NCBI RefSeq assembly: GCF_003590095.1
Contig: NC_039490.1
Span: 10,743,834 to 10,807,833 of the forward strand
Direction: 5' to 3'
Origin: Trichoplusia ni
Taxonomy: Eukaryota; Arthropoda; Insecta; Lepidoptera; Noctuidae
Length of the DNA stretch: 64,000 nucleotides
The stretch's first letter is position 1. Each line of letters starts with the position of its first letter. The notes beneath the pieces were generated by a model, which saw nothing but the letters and a program-made list of their open reading frames with translations, was not told the DNA's origin and searched no databases. Position numbers and translations under genes: made by a program. Shown here one piece after another: positions 38,721 through 50,579 of this stretch.

Positions 38721-39542
38721 ATCTTAATCCAGAGAGAGGATCATGACATTCTTCAGCAGGATATAACTAGAATCGAGGAGTGGAGTTTGCAAAATAAATT
38801 ATATTTTAACGTTACCAAATGTTCAGTTTTATCGTTCAGTCGTGCGCGTAACCCCAGTCATCATCAATACCATATGGACGGTAAACCATTACAACGAGTT
38901 ACTGAAGTTAGGGACTTAGGTGTGCACTTCACTTCTGACGTGAACTTTAGGGTTCATATAGTGAAAGTTTGCAAAAAGGCTTACCGGAATTTAGGCATGG
39001 TATTACGTTTAGCTAACCAATTTACTAACTTGAGAGCTCTGAGAACACTGTACGAAGCACATGTCAAAAGCCATTTGGAGTTCAGTGCCGTTGTATGGTC
39101 ACCACATGAGATTAAATATAAATTAATGCTTGAGCGTATACAGAACAAATTTATAAGATTTATCTATTTAAAAATGTACGGCGTTTATCCAGGTTTTCCT
39201 TTATTATATCCAACTCTATTTATACTAGGCATGGTAGGTTTTTATAAGATTGAAGTAAGACGTGATGTGGCTGTAGCCACATATTTGTTTAAGATAATTC
39301 GAGGCAAAATAAATAACCCGAGAATTTTAGAGATACTCCAGCTATCAGTTCCAGACGAATACGTCGACCGGCGAAGGAAGCCGCCGCTGTTGGTGGTGCC
39401 GCGCGCGCGCACAAACCTCTTGCAGCGTGCTCCCCTGACGCGTGCTTTGCGGACGCTTAATACCTTGTCACAACGGATAGACATATTTAACTGTAGCCTG
39501 AATGATTTCACAAAAGCCGCTTATTTGACCTGTACCGACTAA
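38721..39542 (+). pseudogene. Reverse transcriptase C-terminal fragment
   Basis: The open frame has no start of its own and begins within the RT palm/thumb region: LQQDITRIEEWSLQNKLYFN then KC, VRDLGVHFTSDVNF, LYEAHVKSHLEF and IQNKFIRFIYLK, motifs usual at the end of RT in CR1/L2/Jockey-like elements. The catalytic FADD box and endonuclease are missing. About 274 codons remain without a stop, so the insertion is fairly young, but it cannot encode an active enzyme. Confidence 0.8.
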
Positions 39543-39733
39543 GATTATAAGTTAATTATAATGAAAGGTGTTAAATAACTCTTAATTGGTCTATCGTTTA
39601 TTAGTATTAAGTAATACTAATGTAACTGTATATTTTATAACTGTATATTTTATGTAACTACACTATTGCATTAGGTATTGTCCTGTTATAATAGTTGTAA
39701 GTGGTTTAAATAAATAAATATAAAAAAAAAAAA
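38721..39733 (+). mobile_element. 5'-truncated non-LTR retrotransposon with poly(A) tail
   Basis: The reverse-transcriptase C-terminal coding region (38721-39542) is followed by a 3' UTR of about 180 bases and an A-run at 39722-39733. Loss of the 5' part and the tail are the signature of target-primed reverse transcription. The downstream-of-RT motifs place it loosely with CR1/L2/Jockey-like elements. Confidence 0.75.
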
Positions 39734-42590
39734 TCTTTCAGCCAAAATATTTTTAAATCTTAGGTTTTACAAATAAATAATAATAAACTAGTAAAACCAA
39801 AGCAAATCGGTAAATGTAAGAATTTCTAAACAACGAACGATTTGATCTGGATTTTAGCATTGGAATTTAGTTAAATCTCATGATCTCAAACCAAGTTAAC
39901 AACATGTCTGTGAACCTAACACATTATTTTCCAGCAAATCAAAATTCAGTTATTTTCGAATGCAGCTGAGTTCTAGGTATAGTTCCTCATTATTTTTAGA
40001 AATATTTCTAGTCTTTTGATCTGTTAGGTTCACAGTGTCCAAAATAAACGATCACAGACCGGTTCGAACACGTATTCATGTGTCATATTATTAATCGTAA
40101 GATTAAATTCATATCGTCATTATACTTATCGGTAGATTACAGATGGCTAGACGTGAGTTTGAAAATAGTCAAGTTATAGATTAATAACTGAAACGTCATG
40201 AAAATAATTATATTATAATCAGTTTCTACATCTAAGAACAGAAGATGTAAGTCGAAGTTGTTTTGAGTTCACAATTAACAATATAATTAACATAATTAAC
40301 AATATTTTCTGTTAGAACTTCTGAATTAATATTATCTTATTGTTTGACTCATGTAGAAGAATCGTATTTAAATTGTTGTTGCACAATATTTCGATGATTT
40401 TGTGAGTGTTTTTATTAATTTAAGTTTTTAAACGATTTCACCAGTGTGCTGATTATTGAGATTTACTGATTTACAAGAAGGTAAAAAGAAAAAAATAACC
40501 ATAGGTAAAATGTATGAACTAACCCCTGTAGGAAAGTTCATTTTTTATCCAAACAAATCATACTTGAATAGATTGAGCCTATAATTGGCTGCATCCGCGT
40601 AGATCATACATTTTAGAGAGATTTTGGAGATCAAGTTCTCCAACCAACAATTTTCTTTAAATTTTTCAAACGTTTTTGCGTTCAAAACATAACAGACAGG
40701 AAGCTTTAATACTAGTATGGATAAGGTTCAAATTTGCTCCCGCTTGCCCACGTAACAGCTGAGCTATGCGCAGGCGCACGGCGTCACATCTCGTCTTAAA
40801 CAATAATAATAATTCCCTAATCTCATTTAGTTATCGACATCGACATCTACAGCCGGCAGTTAATTGGAAATACATAAATAAGTATTATTGCCTGTACAAT
40901 CAAACCCACAGCAAAAATAAAACTTGATCTTCCAAAACACTCTTATTACAAGGGGTTAAGGATCATTTTATTGTAACCTTTTGAATACATATATGTGTTC
41001 CCATTATATTTAAATTGTTTTATCGTAATTTGCCTATTCATCAAAGATAATAATCACGCAAAATTCTTTAAAAATCACGAATCTTATCAAAATATTAATC
41101 AGTCAAACAAATTAAGCCAGTATATCGTAAGTACTATGTAATAATATTAGATAAGGGTTCATACAATATATATAGATAGGTTCATTATAACATTGTGTCA
41201 GTAGTGTGTTGACTGTTGCGAGTGCTCACGTTCGATTCCCAGGTGAGATAAGCCACATATCGTTGTAATTATGATAAAAGTTGAGAAAAACCCGAGTTTG
41301 TATTTAGATAACGTTTTGAGATCTCAATTAAGACAAAATTAATCGATTCCTGTTTACAAATGTGCTGAATCTTGCAAGTATAGTCGTTAATTAATGTTTT
41401 TTGAGAATTAATTTACAAAGTAGTATCTCTGAGTGACATTGTTCAATACAATTAATAGTGCAAGTAACAAGCCCACCCACTACAGAGTGAATACATTTTG
41501 ACAATACAATGTGGGAGTCACAGAACATTTCCCACTGCCTGCCCGTTAGCCTACTCGATAGGACTAATTTATTTTTTCAAATTAATAAGTTTTTGTTGCA
41601 CTTGGCCTTCATAGTGTATTTTATAGGTTGTATTGACATTGGATAAAAAAATGAATATATAAACAACTGTACGTAAGATGCCATTAGGTGCTTAGTTTTC
41701 TTTGATTTCCATATACATTATTTCTTCCTATATTTAAGAGCTTGTGTTAATGAAAAATGCTGTTACATTAGGTACTATTACATGTAATTATTAAAAAAAT
41801 GTGTTTCTTCTTATCTTAAAACGACAAATGCTGATTTCCATTTAATGATTACTATCAATGAATATGCACTAACTCACGTGATTATAACAATAATCTTAAT
41901 TATCGATAGCGTATCTAAATAAAGCTTTCAACAAAATATATAGAACGCTACTATTGCAAAACGCCTTTTCTTAACAAAATGAAATGGACAGTCACGGGCA
42001 AAATCTTCACAATCGAAAAAATAAAGTTGATTTCTTACAAAAAAGATTGCAAAGCTGTTATAAAATGTGATTGATATCATAAACTTAAATAAAAAAACTG
42101 TATGACGTCATCGTTACTTCAACTACGGATTAATAACTAAAGATAAATCAGTATTTATTGTGTAAATGTTTTGAGTGTTGCATTATATTTAATTTTAAAC
42201 AACTATGTACCAAAGATAATCTTAGTGATTAGTAAATTTTATGTATCTTCATCTCGTATTATAGCAATATTATTAGAGTTGTGAAAAACACGACGCACAG
42301 CGTATAACTTCAATAACAGTATTGATCTCGTATACATATTTTTGTTAGCGACTGTACTTCATCTTATAACAAACTCCTTTCATTGGTATTGACGTCTCTG
42401 CTTATTATCTTTATCTAAAGAGTTAATTTCTGCAATAATTATTCAACAAGATTACATTTTAGACTTTGATTAATTTATTCAGATAATAGTGATTGATTAT
42501 AATGGTAATAGGCCGTGATTACCGTTTGCAGGACTTAGTCTGATAACAGATGTGTTTCAGAGGGTCCAGAGCCTTTAAAGTTATATTGAC

Positions 42591-42760
42591 TGGCCTGGTG
42601 GTCTAGTGGTCAGAGGCCCTGACTGCTATACTCGAGTTCGTGGGTTCGATTCCCACCCAGGACAGATGATTGTGTGATAAGCTCTCTGGTATGTATAGTT
42701 GAGTGCTAAGTTTTACTGAAAATATTTTATCAGTGTTTTATAAGCGTTTTATATTTATTG
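42591..42760 (+). mobile_element. tRNA-derived SINE
   Basis: The head, 42591-42664, has an A box (tggtctagtgg, 42599) and a B box (ggttcgattcc, 42643) and pairs its ends tggcctg/caggaca with one mismatch, but the anticodon stem is poor. The tail (gtgtgat..., then AT-rich) is like moth SINEs. A functional tRNA is unlikely. Confidence 0.6.
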
Positions 42761-43090
42761 CATTTATCCTTATTGGTGTAAGCAGTTTTTCTTATTTTTA
42801 TGTTATCACTTCCTAGCTAGATAGATTATCATTGATTCTAAATAATCATAGTTATCATAATCACGTTAATAAGTTATGGTTAACAGAAAAATATTAAACT
42901 ACCTACTGCTATCTAACCTAACAATTTAAAGGGTGAGCGAAACTGGGTACTGTCCATTGTAATCTGACCTTTAAAAAGTGCTACTTAAGAGCCTAATTTG
43001 AGTAAATGACTTTAGATTTTAACTTGAACTTTGTCCTTGTGAACGAAATAGAAGGTCTTATATCTGATTTTTTGCATATGTTCAGACACA

Positions 43091-43210
43091 ATGGCTGAGT
43101 TGAAGCGCTACACATACGCGGACGTGGCCATCCGCAACGGCACCAAGGGCCAGCCCATCTGGATGGTGTACAAGGACGTCGTCTACGACTTCACCTCATA
43201 CAAAGATGAA
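43091..43210 (+). CDS. Cytochrome b5 exon 1
   Basis: The 40 codons run from ATG to K-D-E and end at donor gaa|gtgagt (43211). Strong GC3 contrasts with the flanks. The preceding gcatatgttcag is a good acceptor, so the 5' UTR is split. Confidence 0.88.
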
Positions 43211-46200
43211 GTGAGTATCAACATCAAATGTCGTGAGAATTATTCATTATTAAATGATGGTTGGTCTCGACTCGCTCGCCCGCCGCGCCAGCTCATGACT
43301 AAGGACTCCGGTTGGGTCCAAAACTAGTCGGGCACCCCCGATAAATACGCGCGAGTAAACCGTTACATCGTTTAATAACATCAACTGTATCAGCAATGAT
43401 CATCTGGTCAGCAGTACTTTGAGCTCTTAAGCTAGTGTGGAAGCGAGATCGGGCTATGCCCTGTGTATACCGCCGTCTCGCTTTCAAAATATATTCTCTA
43501 CATATAGAAAGAATGACGTTGGGGTGTACGAAACCCCACATAGTGCAGCAACTTTTACCCACGTGGTTTACGGAAGGTTAACACGGGTAACAGGACTATA
43601 TGCTATCTAACTTAACAAGCTGAATAGAAGTGTTAGAGCATATTAATCGTCTGAAAAGAAAATAATATTTAATCTGTCAGTAAGATAAAAATATTTAACA
43701 TGTAGGTATGTTTCTTAGTGAAAATAATTAAGATAAAGCTATTAAATTTAAGAAATATTGCTTCGTCACAACAGCTTGATAAAATATCACGTTATTACAA
43801 AGATTTCTGACGTTCGTAGTTAATTACTGTATAATCTTAAGTTTTTGATTGCAATTAAATTAAGAGATTTTTTTTCCTTAATCCTATTATGTTCATGTTT
43901 AACGAAATCAAATCATTCATTACTTACATACATTAATTAATCATGCTCTTTCAATTTAATCACCATTTTTATTAACGAGGATGTTTGCTGTAAGCCGTTA
44001 ATACTATGACGGTCACACTGAGCATGCAAAACAGTTCACTCTATACTTATCCTTCATATTGTTAAGTGGGGGGGCCGAGTGTGAATCTGAAAAGATACTA
44101 CATATAAATATACTAAATGCTCGTGATATGGTTTCCAGCACCCCGGCGGCTACGACACCCTGATGGAGGGCGCGGGTATCGACGCCACGTCCGCCTTCGA
44201 CGACGCGGGGCACTCCAGCGACGCCTACAAACAGCTGGAGCCTTACAAGATCGGAGTCATCGTTGATGTAAGCTTTATAATACATGTGCCATAATGTCTG
44301 CGGTAGTATAAAATACAAATTGCTTGTAGCAGGAACTCTCAAGGCAAGATTGTAGTTATAGAGAAAAGACGAGATGAAACGAGATGATGATGATTTACAA
44401 GACGAAAAGACGAACTACTCGTAGCGCCGTCTCGCTCGCACAAAACTTCTGGTAGCTAATTGTTGACGACTTTAAATTATAGCAAGGAAACATTAAGTAA
44501 AAAAAAATATAAAGTGAAAAACGTTTTACTGAAAACAGGATACCTATACAGTAAACGATAGTAACGAAGTAGATCAGTTCATTAATCCTCTGAAAAAATA
44601 GCTATTTAAAAGATCAATTAACATGAGAACTGTGAGTAAAATAGTGCACTAGCGCTGTGATTGGTTGCCAACCATATCTGTTGAAACATATTAGTAAACT
44701 TTTCATAATCTGAGGTAAACCTTTACAAAAAGCAGACCGTGGTTTGCATTTCACAGTCAAGACACTATTTAAAATCGATAGCTTTCAAAGAAATGTTTAA
44801 AGGCATTACTGCTAACGTTTTGCGATAGTTTTCCTGAAAATAGATTATAAAACAATTTCGTATGACGCTTTCCGTGACCTTTATAGATAATATTTCACAT
44901 GTAACGGGCTTATGTGAAAGTAAAATTCAGTAAAAATAATATTTTAAACATATTATAAAAGAAGAAGTTCATTTTTTTTCCCCTAAGAAAGGATGTCAAA
45001 TCCTACTACTATTATAAAGGCGAAAGTTTGTAAGTATGGATGTATGGATGTTTGTTACTCTTTCACGTAAAAATTACTAAATGGATTTGAATGAAACTTT
45101 TCCACAATATAGCTTATACATCGGAATAACACATAGGCTACAATTTTTGAGGTTTCTAATGTGAGGTCGTAAAAAAACACATTTTTTGCGCTTACATTGC
45201 AAACGTTGACTGAATCCTAGAAGATAGATAGATAGAAAGTAGATAGATAGAAGGCAGGTATAAATTATAACTTATATCTTCTAACTACGCGGACGAAGTC
45301 GCGGGCAACAGCTAGTAGTTTTATAAACAAAATGGGCTCGATAAACTTAATTCATTTATACCCATTCAGCTCATAAACGAATAACGAAAACAAAAATACG
45401 AAAGTAATATTTATCTGTAATCAAAATTGACCAAAATCTAATGAAAATAACTATTACTAAACCCTATCAACAATTTTAAAATAAAATAAAAAATAAGGTC
45501 TTTCAATTACAGTGGCAGTACTTTCTGTAATATGTTTCCTGTAATAGGTTTCTTAAGGCAGTAAGTTAATAGATTTCTTTGATACGAACTCTCTTGTATC
45601 GGCACACATGGCTTTTACTGCAGCCTGCAAGCTGGACTTATGTTACGGGGCTACATTATTAACGCGATAATTAAAGTGTACTTGTGTAGTGTCTCAGGAG
45701 TCTACAAATTTTAAAGAATAGTTTTGACATATATACAATTATGTATTTCACATAGCCCAATGTTGGAATGTTAGGCAAAATACGTGGATACAAAAATCGC
45801 AGTGTAATTATTTATCAAAATTAAGTTAAAAATTTGAAAGTCGTAATAAACATTCTACAATTTATCTTATTCATTAATAAGATAATTCTTGAAACGAATG
45901 TAGATATTCTACTTTACACCTGAAAGTAACAAACACAGCATTAGACATGGCGGTATCTAAAAACTTTTTTTAAATAATTTTCTGCCCATAGACAAGTCTT
46001 CGGACCATAACTATAATGTTCTTGTTCAGATAATCTTAACTTTTAAACGTGGTGACGTATTCTGTACGTGCGAAGCCGCTTGCATCAATTGGCGATTTAG
46101 ATAAACGTTATCAATAGTATAATCACGATAAAATAATCAATTTCGTGTATTACTGATAGTTTTACCTATCAAAAATTACAACCGGTAATGGAACGCAAAA

Positions 46201-47779
46201 CATGCTGATATTTTCGGTACAAAATGTAACTAATCTCCTTTAAGAATGTGCAGTTTTATATTATTTATTGTTTTGCCTTCATATTACAAATCAATCATAT
46301 GGAACTTGCTATTTATTATTTAACAATAATGTCAGATGCGCGTAACACATCCATTAGAAACTATAAACAGTTGCCTTTTGTAATTAGTATTTTCATTAAT
46401 ATACCGTTATAATAAAAACTTAATCAACATTACAAATAAGAACTGAATTGATTTATATTTTGACTATTACAAATGAATTTGGAAAGCATATACTAAGCAT
46501 ATCCATTGTGCACCAAATGTCGAGCTCCCCTGCATTAAAGAGTACATAAGTATTTACTTACACTTACTCGGCGTGAGAGTGAGTGTTAACCAAGCAACAC
46601 TACTTAGTATAGCAGTGCAGTGGTTATGTCATAACGTTAGTTTTTATTAGATCAAGTAGCGCAGAGTTTCTTAACGTTTTTACTAAGGAGTCTTCACGTG
46701 TTTCTTACACAAGCTTGGACGACACGTGTACACTCTTATTATTAAAGAGAAGAATATAATAAAAATATCATTCTTATAAATTCTTCTAATCTTTTTCCTA
46801 CTTATAAGGATTATAACACACGCTGTTTGTTTATTAATTCACTGGACTTTTATACTTTAAATATCTGATGAAAAATCCTATAAAGTTAATTTGATGACAA
46901 TTATGCCTATTAAAATAATAAACCAACAGACTGTGTATAACAAAAAAGGAGCATAATAAAAAATACTATATTTTTTCTTAAGAAATTACTTACATTTATT
47001 AATTTTGTAATTAAGTTCAGTGATTGTCTAAAGCTGTTAGCTTTCTACACAATACAGTAACAATGCAACAGCAGAGCTATTGACAAATATCGTTCGTTCG
47101 CGAGTGAATGGAACAATGAACGAACGATAAGACGTCGTTGTTTCACTTTGATTAGTCGCTTCGGATAGCTCACTCACGTATCTTGACGATCAGTTCTGTT
47201 GCAGACAGCTCTCGTATTTCAACACTTTGTTACTAATAACAATTAAAAGGAGTCTATTTAAAGGACTTGATAAACTGAGAACTTCGTCTGGTGAACATGT
47301 AGATAAATCTTACAAATATTAGGATGTCCAAATGAATATACTCGTAATTCGCTCGTACTACAAATATCATAAACGCAAAAGTTTGTATGTATAGATGTTT
47401 GTTCCTGTTTCATGCAAATATCACTGATTGGATTAAGCCGAAACTTGGTACGCAGATAGTTTATAACCAGGATAGTATTTTTTATCTGGATGTTATGTTT
47501 CTTTGATATTTTTGTAGATAAAATGTGACCAAGACACATACAACCGTTGCGCAAAGTAAGAGGGTTGCAGATGTAAAAGCTTTCAGCCACGAAAAGCAGA
47601 ATTTCTTCCACAACTACCAGCTAACAAACTAAAACAATCGTTTTTTTTTACAGGAGGAAAAGAAGTACGATGCAAACGGCAAGAAGATCAAGAAGCAGAA
47701 GGTGGTAGCCGTACAGCCTGAGAAGCAGAACACGAGCAGGAGTTGCATGAACCTGATCACGTGCGGCCTCATCGGCTGA
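43091..47779 (+). CDS. Cytochrome b5, soluble, three exons (gene model)
   Basis: Join 43091-43210, 44139-44267, 47654-47779, giving 124 residues; both introns are phase 0 with GT-AG ends. Residues 4-82 are a complete cytochrome b5 domain: YTYADV, IWMVYKDVVYDFTSY, HPGG (His41) and AGHSSDA (His65), the two axial haem ligands. This family carries electrons to desaturases, P450s and other oxidases. The C-terminal 41 residues are Lys-rich (GKKIKKQK) and end SCMNLITCGLIG. The tail-anchor helix of microsomal b5 is absent, so the protein is probably soluble or held by another means, such as acylation at the terminal cysteines (inferred). ATG at 43091 has a good context (acacaATGG) and lies 5 bases after an acceptor. 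It is tandem with the secreted b5-like gene and shares the intron before HPGG. Confidence 0.9.
43224..43385 (+). repeat. Dispersed repeat in cytochrome b5 intron 1
   Basis: It begins 14 bases after the exon 1 donor. It contains 'cgtgagaattattcattatt' and 'actagtcgggcacc...gcgagtaaaccgttacatc', matching 38571-38700 (inverted) and 23036-23150. Confidence 0.6.
43436..43485. repeat. Fold-back hairpin repeat, copy 4
   Basis: The 'tgtggaagcgagat' arm is nearly the reverse complement of the 'gtctcgctttca' arm, with a loop around 'gccctgtgtat'. Confidence 0.6.
44139..44267 (+). CDS. Cytochrome b5 exon 2 (haem-ligand exon)
   Basis: Acceptor atggtttccag ends at 44138; donor gat|gtaagc starts at 44268. 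The 43 codons open with HPGG (His41) and include GHSSDA (His65) and YKIGVIVD. This is the same exon layout as 33878-34003 of the secreted paralogue. Confidence 0.9.
44268..47653 (+). other. Cytochrome b5 intron 2
   Basis: The intron is 3.4 kb and AT-rich. It holds a half-decayed fold-back copy (about 44374-44447, 'cgccgtctcgct'), a dispersed repeat (45003-45316) with a short gata microsatellite (about 45220-45255), and another repeat fragment (about 47350-47470). No coding exon is seen. Confidence 0.6.
45003..45316 (-). repeat. Dispersed 'agctgttgcccgcgacttcg' repeat, minus orientation
   Basis: It ends 'cgcggacgaagtcgcgggca' then 'acagctagtag'. Its other end, 'aaagtttgtaagtatggatg', recurs at about 47370. 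The middle differs from the copies at 32828, 37210 and 48513, suggesting a related subfamily. Confidence 0.65.
47654..47779 (+). CDS. Cytochrome b5 exon 3 (C-terminal tail)
   Basis: A long T tract and acag end at 47653. The 41 codons start EEKKYD and end CGLIG-TGA. The tail is basic then mildly hydrophobic, too short to span a membrane. An alternative 3' exon with an anchor was looked for in intron 2 and not seen. Confidence 0.85.
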   Translation, partial: EEKKYDANGKKIKKQKVVAVQPEKQNTSRSCMNLITCGLIG

Positions 47780-48062
47780 CCTCTCACCACTCAACCATAA
47801 TACTCTTACACATCAGCCACCTAGTCAAGTAACACTATGTATTCGTAGAAGTGAGATGGCGCTACGTAATGTGGAGTATTCCGTCTCGCTTCCACATCAG
47901 CAATAGTTTTACTTTTAAAGATGGCTGCCGGTCTCCTGTCACGATATTTTAGGTTTAAGTAACAAAGAGGGATTTAACAGTAATTTTAAATTATTTGATG
48001 GCTGAGTTTATGCGTTAAGCCATATTTTGAAAGAAAAAATAAATTTTATACATAGAAAAGAT
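47780..48062 (+). terminator. 3' UTR and poly(A) signal of cytochrome b5
   Basis: AATAAA at 48038-48043 comes about 260 bases after the stop; a second AATAAA at 48458 could give a longer UTR. The UTR includes a fold-back hairpin at 47845-47895. Confidence 0.6.
47845..47895. repeat. Fold-back hairpin repeat, copy 5 (in 3' UTR)
   Basis: 'gtagaagtgagatggcgcta' opposes 'attccgtctcgcttccac'. Copies 3 and 5 lie in the 3' UTRs of the two b5 paralogues, about 270 and 70 bases after their stop codons. Confidence 0.6.
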
Positions 48063-48512
48063 TATTGAAATGAAAAGAGTATAAAAATGAACAAACATCT
48101 GTGATTGAAACTGGCACAAAAGTCGAAGCGTCTCGATAAAAAAGTTTTGTCAACTAGCTCTATAATTTATGACAAGGTTTAATTCAAACCTTATGCAAGC
48201 AGATTGCGTGTGGATATTGATCGATTAAGATGAAATGAAATGCCAAGTTTCTTAAAGAGGACTTAAGTTATATAAAGTTAACGAGATTAATTGGGTGATA
48301 ATGAACGAAAACACAAAATAATCAAATCGTTTAAAAATATAACTTTATAGAGCCAGTTCGAGATAAACATGAACATCACTTCAGAATAGTGCTTTATATA
48401 TTAAACTAGGATTAAGAAAACCTTTATTTATTGTACATGTAAGTTTTTACGAATCAAAATAAAAAATGTATTTTGAAATTTCATTTTTTTAAATCACTCC
48501 ACTCATATTTAT

Positions 48513-48731
48513 TACTAGCTGTTGCCCGCGACTTCGTCCACGTGATCGATTGTATCTTCGCTCCTATTAGTCGCAGCGTGATGTTATATAGCCTATAGCC
48601 TTCCTTGATAAAAGGTCTATTCAACACAAAAAGAATTTTTCAATTCGAACCAGTAGATCCTGAGATTAGCGCGTTCAAACAAACAAACAAACAAACAAAC
48701 AAACTCTTCAGCTTTATATATTAGTATAGAT
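48513..48731 (+). repeat. Dispersed 'agctgttgcccgcgacttcg' repeat, plus orientation
   Basis: It runs 'tagctgttgcccgcgacttc' to 'atattagtataga', with a (caaa)n microsatellite near 48678-48705. It matches 37210-37430. Confidence 0.75.
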
Positions 48732-49116
48732 TAGGTAACAATTTCATGAAAAATAATACAACTAACCGTTTTTTAGCGTTTACAATTATTAAAACTTCAA
48801 CTTGCGATAATTTAAGCTCTCATAGTGTAGTGAACCAACCAAATAGCTACATAAAAGATCAGTTAAACAAAAACAAAATTCCTCTAAATTTGCTCTCACG
48901 TTGTACTCAAATATAAAGCAACAATCAATAGACAAACAACGTCACCTACATTCCTAAATATTCAGCAATAAAACATAATAAGGTTCACATACAATTAGGC
49001 TTTAAATCTGTCAGACTTCCCGCACCATACCGCGAAGTACATTCACAAACAAAAATCGGTCAACACAACCCAAGCCAAAAAAATTGCGTTTAGTATGCTT
49101 TTAAATGGGTTTCATT

Positions 49117-49187
49117 GTGCATGTGATTTGTATGTTTGTGAAACCCCCCGCGACACAAGGATTAAAATTCCTTAGTGCGGGAAAGAG
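49117..49187 (+). repeat. Dispersed 'aaggattaaa..cttagtgcggga' repeat, copy A
   Basis: It contains 'gtgcatgtgatttgtatg', 'gtgaaacc', 'aaggattaaaattccttagt' and 'gcgggaaagag', all present in the reverse complement of 52160-52233. Confidence 0.6.
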
Positions 49188-50533
49188 CAAAAAAATAATA
49201 TCTAAAACTAAATTTGAAGCCTGTTTTGCTACCAAACAGAACAACAGCTTATTTTTAAATTTAATTGCATAATTGATTTTAAATAATTTCATGTTTGTTC
49301 TGGGCTTCTGAAGCTGAGTGTACCGCAAGGCCTGTACCGAGTGATTCGAGCATTGATAAGTATTGTCGTGATGAACACGACTCGTCATTCGTACAAATTG
49401 TCTTGTTTTTGGTAAAGGTAAATATTTTACATTTTGTTATTTTTTGTGCGTATTGTTTAGAGCCTTGCCAAATTTATCTCTCGTAAAGGGACATTGGAAC
49501 TTAATTTAAAGACTTTATTTCCATATTTTCTCAATACTTTAGTAAGACTCGACTTCTCACAATTTTTTATTGACTTCAAAACTTGTCCCCTCAGCTACTT
49601 TTGCGTTCAATGTCTCATTTAGTGCTAAACTCTACAAAAACTATTTATATAACCTATTCACGATCTGGTAATTAATATTGGCGACATCTAGACTAACGCG
49701 ACCCACGGGAGCCCCGATGTGTCTGACCAACGAGATTTCTTTCCTAGAAGGCTAGACCGTCTACATCCATTAATATTGAGTCTAGCCAGAAATCTGGTTC
49801 TTGTACAAATAAATGTTACTAGGGGCCTTGTAATTTAGCGGGTAAATTTTGCTGGATTCAGCGATGGCAGAGATATTACAGCCTCTTCTGAAAGACATAG
49901 GTTTGTATTAATTAATTCAAAGTACTAAAGGGATATCTTTATTAAAAGTACTTACCGATCGAGTGCGATTGTGACTGAAGATTTATTTTTTTAACACTAT
50001 TAAATTGTTTACGAATCGATAAATACAGGCACTGAAACAATCAATGAAGATTGGTTAATACCTGTTGGAACCTACCTCTAAGCTTTGCAAGGGGGAACAG
50101 GCTAGATACGCTGTGTATCCCGGTTCATTATGAAAGTGAATGTTTTTGTACATTTTTATTTCTGCTAAAATAAAGGCGAGAACTTTTAGGAAACCAATGT
50201 TTCGAATACAAAGAGGGTACAGCATTAGTCACCCGCCCCCATCGGCTCTAACGACGTCAACTCATTACGTCTTGGTTTCCTCGTTCATTTGGATACTTTC
50301 CTTCGCACTATGTAATGATTAGTCAAGAAATACTAGTAGAGAACCAGTCAAACTCTACAGTTAGACTTTAGAAAAAGCGAAAATAAAATAATTATCCTGT
50401 AAAAGTCGTTCGAAAATTAAATCTAAGATTGAGATATAACTTATCTTCATTGTAGGAAAGTTTTCTTGTCTAGATATTTTTTTACTAATTAGTTTAACAT
50501 TATTAAACTCCCCTTTCTTTCAACGAAGGGTTC

Positions 50534-50579
50534 GTTGTGGAAGCGAGACGCCATGATAGTGAAGAAACGCTTCCTCAAC
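50534..50579. repeat. Fold-back hairpin repeat, copy 6 (short)
   Basis: gttgtggaagcg pairs with cgcttcctcaac with one mismatch. The arm sequence is that of the family consensus, with a shorter stem. Confidence 0.5.

Larger units (their letters stand above)
36537..43085 (+). other. Probable 5' UTR intron of cytochrome b5, repeat-filled
   Basis: It lies between the candidate donor at 36537 and the acceptor gcatatgttcag ending at 43085. It holds a dispersed repeat (37210), an inverted repeat-family copy (38571), a truncated non-LTR retrotransposon (38721-39733), a tRNA-like B box (about 41229-41239) and a SINE (42591). Nothing else coding is seen. Confidence 0.4.

Noticed and set aside
39242..39511. 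Minus-strand frame inside the retrotransposon
   Set aside because: It is a shadow of the reverse-transcriptase reading frame.
42591..42664. Possible functional tRNA
   Set aside because: A and B boxes are good but the anticodon stem does not pair and a SINE-like tail follows.
44013..44342. Minus-strand frame across cytochrome b5 exon 2
   Set aside because: It is the antisense shadow of a GC-rich coding exon.
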